Positions 55,644-64,000 of a DNA stretch of 64,000 nucleotides are shown here, one piece after another (positions within the stretch are counted from its first letter, which is position 1; every line of letters begins with the position of its first letter). The DNA is taken from the NCBI GenBank assembly GCA_951230915.1, contig OX579633.1, positions 1,116,001 through 1,180,000 of the forward strand, written 5' to 3'. Source of the stretch: Antitrichia curtipendula (Eukaryota; Streptophyta; Bryopsida; Hypnales; Leucodontaceae). The translations under genes and the position numbers were made by a program. The notes under the pieces are model-generated. The model was not told where the DNA came from and did no database searches. It saw only the letters and a program-made list of their open reading frames with translations.

Positions 55644-58413
55644 TCAAGCTGAAACGGTAACACAAAAACAGAAAACTGTGAACGAGTTCGCTTCTAGATC
55701 AGGCAATCTATTCTGATTTCGCCCCTCAGTCAGTTACCTACACAAGGGCAACCTCCCCCTCACGTATATATGACGAGACTTAAACCTGCTTTACTCGGAC
55801 AATTCTAATTCAATTCTGATTCATTTTCTGGACATTCTTAACAGCTCTGGACGATTGCTGGAGCAGCTCAAATGATGCACAAAAGATTTGTAACTAGTGA
55901 GGGAAGAATGTGGAAAAAATACCTGAGGTCCATCATTCACTGCAGTCACTGTCACATTCGTTTGAGGTTGCGGAAAGGCAGGTGTTCCGACACTTTGGTT
56001 CTGAAATTCGCAGAAGATGAGTTAGAGCAGACTAACTCCAGATTTACCCCCCAAGTGACCAAGTGACCAACGTGGTTGATTTCATGTCTTTAGGAGTTGG
56101 AACAAATCACTCAGGAAGTTTCAAGGTTACCAAATGAAAGTAGAAATTATGTCGTACACTTTTGTAAGTTCCTATAATCCACTATTAGCTTCCAAATTGA
56201 GAATTTTATTTTAATTTGGGCACTGAAGAAATAAATGAAGACCTCTTGCGTGGCACTTGATCTGAACGAAGGTTGACCACACTTGATATTCTAAATTTCA
56301 ACCAATCAAATACCACCCTAATCAGATATCTCCAAAAACAGTGCGGGAAGCAAGTGCTAACATACCTGAGCCAGTCCGTCATCAACCGCACTCACTTGAG
56401 CCGGGGGAACGACATATGCTCCAATTATCGTATCCTGAGAATCCGCAGAATAACAGAGTTACACAAAAACTTCCCTCATCAATTAAATTGAGAACTGAAA
56501 CCTATTCATTTTCAGCTCCACTATCAACCAACAGATTCTGATTTCTCCAGCAACAGCGAGGGAAGAATGTGGCAAAAATACCTGAGAAGCACCATTGATG
56601 GCATCTGCTTCAAGTGTCTGTGCTGCGATTCTAGGATTATGAGATTACATTGGAACGCAACCATAGAAGAAATTACATTAGAACGCCATTCAGAAGAAGA
56701 GCTCCTTCATCATTCTATATGGAGATTGAAAAACAGAATTAGGTTGAATTTCGACCTAGTCATTCCGCAGTTCACAGATTTTTAAAACAAATCTCGGACT
56801 CAGTAGTGAAAGGCGTATCTGATAAACTGGTTTACCTGATTTAGCGAATTGTAAATGCTTTCGAGCCGAGTGGTGACATCTGAGAACTCGGGTCGAGCGG
56901 AAGGCTCACTATGCCAACAACTCTCCACAAGTCTCATCAAGTCCGGGTCGTTCCAAAATTTAGGTCTGCTGCAAGCTTCTCGGAGAGGCGGTCTCAAATT
57001 GCCTGCTATGACGCCCTCCTTTAAAGCTTGACGATTGGAAACGCCTCGGTAAGGTACAAGCCCTCGGACGCCCTCCTTCGCAACACGAAGACTTCGAGAT
57101 TTTTCATAAGGCACGAGCCCTGTGAGAACCTGAAATGCTAGAATGCCGAAGCTGTACACGTCGGTTTTCTTAGGAAATGCGATTTCCACATTCTTCTCAG
57201 GGAAAAGTTTTTTCTCCAAGAGTTCCGGTGCTTCGTAAATAGTAGTCCCTTCGCCCGGATTGAAGGCAGAGCTGGAATTCAGTTTCAGGATCCTGGCGCT
57301 ACCAAAATCGGCAACCTTGACAAGGAACTGACGGACATCTCCTAAAACCTCACACTCGCTTACAAGGATATTCTTCGATTTCAGATCCCCGTGTATCACA
57401 GGTTCGGCCAAGTCATGCATGTGTACCATGGCCCTTGCAATCTGCAGTAAAATGTCGAGCGAATCCAGGCGGGAAAATGGCGACTCGCTGCGACCTCTCT
57501 CACGGACTCTATCTTCAATCAAAAGATGAAGATCGCGATCCAGTAATTCCATCAACAGAGAGAGCTGTTTCTCATCTGTGGACATGGACATCCCAAAGCT
57601 GTACACAACGTGCGGATGGGAAAGCCTTAGCACAACTTCAAGTTCTGTGTCGAAGGTGCTTTTTCTGTTGAATAATTTTCTGGCAAACATACCTCCACGC
57701 CACGATATCTTCCAAACATCCGCTTGGCTACCTCCTCCAAAATTGCGGTTCTGCACCTGGACATCGTCAGGTCGGATATTCCAAAATGGTCTCGAACTCG
57801 TCTCTTCGTCACCATCTGTTTCGTGCAACTGGTTGGCAATGGCACATTCTGCTTCTCTCTCCTCCCACTCGTTCAACTTCTCGACCAACAACTTATCTTC
57901 AACGACTGCAGCCTCAAGAAATGTCGAAGGGAAATACAATCTCTTGCTTGCAAATTCACGAGCTGCCTCATCTCTAAGGGCTTGGAGCTTCGGCCAGTAC
58001 GGATGACATGGCACAACGATACTACGGATGGTGATGCTCGAGATTGGTGTGGTACACGGTTGCTGGATCGCTTCATTGGTAAAGAAAGCCTTAGGATGCT
58101 TGTTACAGGTGATAACTGTTCTTAGCCACTGGCGTTTAGAAACGCTTAGAAAAAATTCCTCGGAACAATTTGCAACTAGGCAAAGATCTTTCAAGCGCCT
58201 CACTTGCGTCCCTCTCAAATCAGAAAAACACTCTTCTAGTTCTTGAGACAGCCTCACAAACTGAGATCCATTAAGCTCGCTACAACCTTCAACTCCTAAC
58301 CACTCAATCTGCAGGGTTTCGCATAGTCGCTCACTACCGTCGATGAAATTAGGAGTGCCCAATGATACTCTGCTTCTTCTTGAACCCTGGGCAAGCTCAA
58401 GGTGGTGTGACAT
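55644..58413 (-). CDS. Kinase C: TKL-type kinase with an N-terminal helical region and 3' mini-exons
   Basis: The main exon is 58413-56836, ending CAG|GTAAAC. The ATG at 58413 (MSHHLELAQGS) is preferred over the GTG-initiated extension to 58551. Residues 1-215 carry SRRSRVSLG and PCHPYWPKLQALRDEA. The kinase domain runs from about 220: loop GGGSQADVW, lysine in FARKLF, HGDLKSKNIL near 336, VADFGSA near 363, YEAPELL and DVYSFGILAFQVLTG near 415. It is followed by phase-0 mini-exons 56617-56582, 56434-56366 and 56000-55923 (12, 23 and 26 codons), and probably a last exon 55712-55644. All catalytic residues are present. It shows the pre-insertion state of C'. Confidence 0.8.
55880..56620 (-). 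repeat. Triplicated mini-exon/intron units of kinase C
   Basis: Three mini-exons end in a Gln codon CAG followed by GTATTT or GTATGT, and the intron starts share GAGGGAAGAATGTGG (plus sense, 55902 and 56559; GCGGGAAGCAAGTG at 56342). Exon ends translate as NDGPQ, DDGLAQ and NGASQ, so they are likely duplicates of one unit. Confidence 0.65.
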
Positions 58414-60350
58414 TGCGTCTGGGATCTGACAAGTACTCCGGTCAAACCTCTTGATCGTGAAATATAAAGCAGTTCCTCCCTTGCGACTGCTCACTTCGGA
58501 ATAGGCGAGATCTGAGGACGCTAGGTTCCATCTCGCCGTAAGGGCGCGCACCGGAATCTAGGGCACATTTGCACCATAGCAAAGGGCTCAGAGAGCGCAT
58601 CGAAATAGGAAATAGCGCAAGGAAATAGCAATCGAGAAGGAAGAGGAAGCGCGCAGTAACTGAGCGGGATAAACCGAGAGGAGCCAAGCTGGACATCCAA
58701 GCAAATTGACGTCTAAACTGACGGTTCAGTCCTTATTTGCAAGCATTTGAACAACAACAAGCGGCATCTGCGAGTTATCGCGTTCCCTGATTCACTTCTT
58801 GCTGTCTCACCCTAGCTAAGCTTACCTTATAAAATACACTTTGTTCAAAGCCTAAATGGTAAGCTCCGCGTTGGCAGATACTGTTCACCTTAAAGTGTTG
58901 ACGTGAGTCAGGTCCGCATCTAGGCATCATTGCGAGGTCGACGAGAATTGTTCGAAGTACGTTTGGTCACCGTTTTTCGTTTCTCGGGATCGTGCATGCC
59001 TTGGAGTATTCGGGACCTCAAAGTCGAGAGCATCCATCTTCTTACTACTTGTCTATTGCAGATAAGTTATGGGCACAGTTAAGACATCGGAACTTGGAAG
59101 TTCTTCATCGTCTGGAGCTCTCCGAATGTTGCAAGCTCTGAGCAGATAGAGTCTCTTCCGAAGCATGTACACCGGGACGCGTCTAGCTGATCTTTCCACG
59201 GTAAGGCTTCTACGGCAAAAGTTCTCTTATTGATGTACTGTACAGTACAACAGTGCGTTTTTGAGGGTTGATTTTGTAAAATATTCTGGTTTTGTTGAGG
59301 ACTTTGTTGTATAGAAATTTGTTGTCGTCTTTAGAACGTCTTAGGGTTGGAAGTTGGCACAAGCGGCTGTTCTAGGTGTATGTAATCTCTCACCCCGATT
59401 GTGTTATAGAAGGAGAAGCATCGTTACGAAGAATGCCAGATGTTCCAGATTCGATTGTTTGAGACTGCGTTTTTGCTAACTAGTTTTTGCATTTTTCTCT
59501 GTTTGTTATTGGCATCCTCTGTTCTAGAGGTGTATTCTCTCAAATGTAATTGGAAATCTTTTGGAAAACGTTCAAGTTGACGTTGAGCTTGAAGGTGAGA
59601 AAATTCTCAGACGCCGTTCTTTGGGACTATGAGGAGAACACACGTTGTCAAGGACATGAACTGAGAGTTACGGCAAAGTTTTTGTGCTCTAAAGCAACGT
59701 TAGGGTTTGTTTGACTCAGATAGGGTTTGCTTTAGCATCAAGGATGTAAACTTTAGCCCCGTGCTATGTGATGGCGTCTGGCGGAAGGCAAAACAACTCA
59801 TGTACTCTAAACAGCCACTCACAACTTACATTGATAGACGATTCCGCTTACGTCGATGGTTCAATGACTGCTGGAAGTATCATTCTTGGTTTCATGTGGA
59901 GAATGAATTGGTGATCCTTTTCAAAATGGTTATTATATCTGCACTGAGTACTCCTGGTTTTAAGGGATAGATTTTGTTGTAGGCACACAGCTAGGGTTTT
60001 GAAAGAGTATGGAGTGTGAAATTCTGACGCACATGTGGCTTGTTTTGTTAACTCTCAGATGGTCTAGATTCAGAACGGCAGGCACCGATCGTGGCCATGA
60101 TAAAGACGTGGGTGTAGACTTCGTAAGTAAAAGATCAACCTTAGTCTGGGTCAGGAAGACGGTGGAGTTGATCTGTGACCAGCTTTTTCTCTGTTGTGAA
60201 GTCGTCGTGCCAATCTAGTCTAGCTGACGGGAGTTTGGTGGTAATCTCTGGTGACCAGCAGTTAGGTTTTCGTTCCGGAGAAGGGTCCCCGGAGGTTGTG
60301 AATTAGCAGCTTTTTCCTACCAATTTGATGGTAGACAGTAGGACATAGCG
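58414..60350. promoter_or_regulatory. Divergent intergenic region between kinases C and A
   Basis: Kinase C leaves to the left and kinase A to the right, so both promoters must lie here. Short frames (for example 59707-59970) have no recognised domain and may be 5'-UTR or noise. The corresponding space in the other block (22.4-28.9 kb) has been enlarged by the Harbinger element. Confidence 0.45.
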
Positions 60351-61460
60351 ATGATGTTGGAGGAGTATATTGTATCCATGAAGAAGGTACAATCGAAAGA
60401 TTTGAAAAGTGCGTGCCTCATAGGGAAAGGCTCTTCTAGCGTTGTGTATGAGACAACGTTGGCAGGGAAGAGGTACGCCAGGAAAGACTTCCTACGAGTC
60501 CCAAGGAACATCTTTGAAAAAGAAGCAGCTGCTCTCGTAGGTCTTGATCATCTGAACGTGGTGCGAACATTTTGCTGGACGGTTGACGAAGGAAGCTGCT
60601 CTCTTGTCGTGGAATTGATGGACTATGACCTTCTGAATCTGATGCAAACGAAAATGGACTCGCAGCGAAAGAATTATCAATCTTCTAGTTCCGCTACTGA
60701 GAGGAGCCATGTGATCGACCTCCACAAGTTTCTGGAAGTTCGAAAGAGCGTTACTGGAAATACTGCTTCTGAATCTGTTGCGATGCCATTTTTTAAGCCT
60801 TTCTCCGTGCTTGAAGCCCTCCAAATCATGCTGCAAGTCGCAGAAGGCGTGATGTACCTGCACGACAAAAGAGTGGCACATGGTGACCTAAAACCGAAGA
60901 ATATTCTAGTCGCGTCGAATGAAACGGTCTCTTCAAGCTCTTTGGACGGAAATATGACTTTTAAGGTAGCTGATTTTGGTGTGTACTGGACAAAGATGAA
61001 GAGCAGGGCACTGGATTCACGACAGGCAAGGAATTTGGAACTGGCTCGATGGCGAGCGCCAGAGCTTTTGGAGTCGACAGGGCTGAGAGAGATCGAGTCT
61101 TCCACGGACTCCGATTGGGATTCAGATTCAAGTGACGAGACGATTGGTGAACTCCTTCAAAAATATACTTTTAAGGACATGGCAAGGGCTGATATTTACA
61201 ATTTTGCTATAACATGCTCACAGATATTGAGTGGCGAGGATCCATATCCAGAGTTGAGTTGGAATGACTTGGTGAAAGGAATACTCGGTGGTCTACGACC
61301 TGGATTGCCACCTACATGCCCTGCACGACTAAAGTCCCTTCTGAAAAGATGCTGGGGCGAAAAGACTGAACGACCTAGTTTTGAAGTCATATTCAGCGAG
61401 CTGAAAGATCTGCAAGCATCGCTCACAAGATCAGGTGCTCTGCTAGAACCGCATTTTTGA
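60351..61460 (+). CDS. Kinase A: TKL-type protein kinase
   Basis: 369 codons from ATGATG at 60351. Glycine loop IGKGSSSVVYE near residue 24, ATP lysine in YARKDF near 45, catalytic loop HGDLKPKNIL near 176, VADFGVY near 206, RWRAPELL near 232, acidic DSDWDSDSSDE insert near 250, C-lobe RCWGEKTERPSFE. The stop is followed by a 3' region (61480-61540) that also matches the region below A' at 21050-21120. It is the paralogue of A' and lacks that protein's longer Ser-rich leader, which may lie in an upstream exon. All key catalytic residues are present. Confidence 0.88.
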   Translation: MMLEEYIVSMKKVQSKDLKSACLIGKGSSSVVYETTLAGKRYARKDFLRVPRNIFEKEAAALVGLDHLNVVRTFCWTVDEGSCSLVVELMDYDLLNLMQTKMDSQRKNYQSSSSATERSHVIDLHKFLEVRKSVTGNTASESVAMPFFKPFSVLEALQIMLQVAEGVMYLHDKRVAHGDLKPKNILVASNETVSSSSLDGNMTFKVADFGVYWTKMKSRALDSRQARNLELARWRAPELLESTGLREIESSTDSDWDSDSSDETIGELLQKYTFKDMARADIYNFAITCSQILSGEDPYPELSWNDLVKGILGGLRPGLPPTCPARLKSLLKRCWGEKTERPSFEVIFSELKDLQASLTRSGALLEPHF

Positions 61461-61590
61461 TACATTGAAATGTGATGTGTATATCATGCACGATAAGAAT
61501 GAGAGTTCTTACCCCGTTGTGGCGGAGACCGCTTTAGACTGATGATCTTGAGCATTGTACTAATTGTTTGTGTTTGTCATGTCAAAACAG

Positions 61591-62862
61591 CTTTTGAGTC
61601 TGAATCTTGTTTACAAAGGTTTGATTCTTTTGAACTTGAGCTGGTCCCTGAACATAGTGCAGCCTCTGGGCAATCTGGTGGAGGACCAGAGAGTTCATCA
61701 GCACGGGAAATCCATCAGATAGTGGACGTACCTATTGGGCACGAGGAGCATTCGAACAAGGACATTCAAGGTGATTATTATAATGCATCATTGTACAGTA
61801 GATTGTGTTACTATTTACCTATCAGGGCTAATAGTATCCTTTAATAGTTTTGTTTCGAGTTACAATACTTCTCGTTTGTAGTGAACATTTCTCGGCTCTG
61901 CTTTCATGGAGTGGGCGTTTTCCAGTATCATATTGGTTTCTTAGTTGTTCAATGTAGATACGAGGATGATTCTTCACTAGTTGTGAAGTTCAATGCCATT
62001 TCTCATTTCGATAACAGAATCTTTCTATTAATTCATGCCGTCACCTCAGCAGACAGTTCCGAGGGAATATTTGTGCTCAAACAACAAAGGATCGGAGGGA
62101 AAGCTTTAGGTCTATTACGGAAGGCGAGAAGCAGTTTAATGCGAAAAATGATGAGCAATGTGAGCATTGAGAAGAAAGAGAAAAAAGGCATCTCAAGCCC
62201 TACAAAATTCTCTGCATATGAGCTGAATCGCAGACCTCCCGGGCTTTATGTACGTCATGGCTTCTCTTTTTTCGACATCAAAGGAATGACAAATAATTTC
62301 AACGAGGAGAACATCATATGTCAGGAAGGATGCATCACGGTTAGCCACTCTTATCTGGGTTTCTAATATCATCTGTTACTTTGGATCTGTTTTAGAGCAG
62401 TTAAGTGTGGTTGTTTCTTACCGTGCTGAAATCTGCTAGTCAAATCCTGCTAGTATTCCAGAAAAATGTAGATCAGAAGCACTGGGATATGTTGATTTTC
62501 ATTTGGAATTGTGTTTGAATTGGGCTAAACCAGGCATCACAACCATTGTTTTAAAAGGTAGTCTGCATTGTAGGGGTTTCTTCTGTCATATTTGAATGAA
62601 ATTATCATTAACTAGTTGTATGTATATGAGCTTGAGCAGGTGTACAAAGGTATTCAGGCGGGGACAGGTGCCACGGTTGCAGTAATGAGGTTGCGAAAAG
62701 GTTCCAAAGGAGCTTTTAAAGTGGTCAAATCGGAGGTAGCGATGATGTCACGGGTACACCACAACAATGTGATGGGCCTTGTTGGTTTCTGCTGTGAGAA
62801 GACAGAGAATATTCTTGTGTATGAGTACCTGTCGAATGGAACATTGAGAGACTGGCTTCATG
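61591..62862 (+). CDS. RLK: receptor-like cytoplasmic kinase, 5' exons (continues past the window)
   Basis: Exons 61591-61770 (FDSFELELVPEHSAASGQ), about 62050-62339 (KQQRIGGKA, RHGFSFFDIKGMTNNF) and 62640-62862 (VYKGIQAGTGATVAVMR to LVYEYLSNGTLRDWLHG) are bounded by AG and GT sites (GTGATT, GTTAGC, GTGAGT). They encode a cytoplasmic N-terminus and the N-lobe of a plant receptor-like kinase: the VAVMR lysine position reads Met-Arg, so the ATP lysine is not evident. Catalytic exons are not seen before 64000; the following intron contains a TTAA element. It corresponds exon by exon to RLK' at 15-21 kb. No transmembrane segment is seen. Confidence 0.75.
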
Positions 62863-62958
62863 GTGAGTATCAGACTTGCTCGATGGTTTTGAATGTCACC
62901 ATTCTATTCTGAGGGTGGATGCGACCAGCTCCTGTATATCGACTAATATGTACTTTAC

Positions 62959-63961
62959 ATTAACCCTTAAACGGCAAAGCATGTCTTCATCTGGTCGAAT
63001 TTTCATGATTTGCCTACATTAAAACATATGTTTCAAATATTTGGTGTTTTTTCAAGTAAAAATCTGCATTTTATATTTCTTTTAACTTTGTTTGATTAAA
63101 ACATAAAAAATGAAATGCATGTGATTTTCTGAAGTATTTTCTTTATTAAAAATGTAGTAATTACAAGAACGTTCAAAGTAGCATGAAATTTTAAGCAATT
63201 GCGGAGGTAATACTGATAATCAATATGGTCTAATTGGTATACTTCTTGAGATCATATCAAGAGAATCTGATAGAAATTTTTTACACGCAATGTAGTAGGT
63301 GGGCTTCCCATTATAGCCCATCAACGAATTGTGTCGCTATCTACATCTTTTCAATATTTTTTATATACAGAAAACACCCAAACTCCTCAAAAATAAGCAA
63401 TTCAGCATACTTGGAGGCACCTTTTTCAAGAAAAAACAATTTTGTAGTATTAGCAATTGAAAATAATGAATTTTATATAAAAAATATAATTTTGGATAAA
63501 ACATGTAATTACTATAAATTTTCAAAGTATAAGCTCTCTAGGCCACTATAACCGTCACATAGCCTAGTTATAAAATTGAAATCTAAAGAATCAATAGTCA
63601 ATCAATTGCAATGAAGTAAAGGAATAGTTCAAATGCACTTTTGGGGACACTTTCCATATAAGTCTACTTGTTAGGAATAGGTACATGGATGGTTCCATGG
63701 GTTTTCACCTTTGACAAAAATAGATAAGGATGCAATTGAGTTGAGGGTCCATAATGGACATGCATACTTTATTGGGTTTCAAAAGATTTGCAAAACTCTA
63801 AATTCTAATTTTTGGAAGAAATTCAAGAGGAACAAAAAAAAAGAAGTAAATTATTGATTCTACATTGTTTTTGTTGAATTTAATTGCTTTTAAAAATTAA
63901 GGATGAGCTGAAATTCAGTAATTATCTTTGAAAAAGCCTTGCAATGTCATTGAAGGGTTAA
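62959..63961. mobile_element. TTAA-bounded inverted-repeat element (TTAACCCTTAAACGGC type) in an RLK intron
   Basis: Left end TTAACCCTTAAACGGCAAAG, right end in reverse complement TTAACCCTTCAATGACATTG. The ends match over the first nine bases and loosely beyond. 1003 bp, no convincing coding frame. Confidence 0.55.
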
Positions 63962-64000
63962 CACAGGATCATAACAAAATTTTGTATTCATTTAGAAATG

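Noticed and set aside
57435..58246. Plus-strand frames opposite kinase C
   Set aside because: Antisense shadows of a well-conserved kinase exon.
60351..61460. Kinases A and A' as part of the giant element's cargo
   Set aside because: They lie outside its inverted ends and belong to the duplicated host block.

Overview
This is a eukaryotic nuclear window, almost certainly from a land plant. It has GT-AG introns, long AT-rich non-coding stretches, a Ty1/copia retroelement, a PIF/Harbinger transposon, TTTAGGG telomere-type repeats and TKL/receptor-like kinases of plant type. The kinases carry an HGDLK catalytic loop and look most like families I associate with bryophytes or other seed-free plants. 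The species cannot be fixed from sequence alone.

Layout. 0.3-9.7 kb: a broken copia element on the minus strand, itself split by a 4.4 kb insertion with a 5-bp target duplication. 9.7-15 kb: small non-coding elements and kinase relics. 15-22.4 kb: a receptor-like kinase relic and a TKL kinase, both minus. 25-28.3 kb: a Harbinger-type element (Myb/SANT protein and DDE transposase). 28.9-51.4 kb: the remains of one kinase gene, blown apart by successive insertions. 51.4-55.6 kb: non-coding. 55.6-64 kb: an intact kinase gene on minus, then a TKL kinase and a receptor-like kinase on plus. The 56-64 kb block (kinase C minus, kinase A plus, RLK plus) is the reverse complement in gene order of the 15-51 kb block (RLK' minus, A' minus, C' plus), so the window holds an inverted segmental duplication.

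The main discovery is at 30,774-50,738. It is a 19,965-bp element with 27-bp terminal inverted repeats (one mismatch) and a 4-bp CTGT duplication, sitting inside kinase pseudogene C'. The intact paralogue C at 58,105-58,108 shows the empty site. The element carries a transposase-like gene (minus, resembling what I know as DUF7869) and a multi-exon cargo gene (plus) with a ParB/sulfiredoxin-like motif, an acidic coiled-coil part and an FCP1-like HAD phosphatase fold, followed by a third coding stretch. About 33 copies of a 21-bp palindrome (arms TTATCYTCG and CGARGATAA around three bases) occur only inside this element, mostly in its introns, with tandem arrays in exact multiples of 21 bp. A ParB-like protein next to many dispersed palindromes invites comparison with bacterial ParB-parS; that link is inference.

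A second layer is a set of 0.6-1.0 kb non-coding elements bounded by TTAA and inverted CCC...GGG ends, a piggyBac-like signature. One is proven by the empty TTAA site in paralogue C, and a second is nested inside it.
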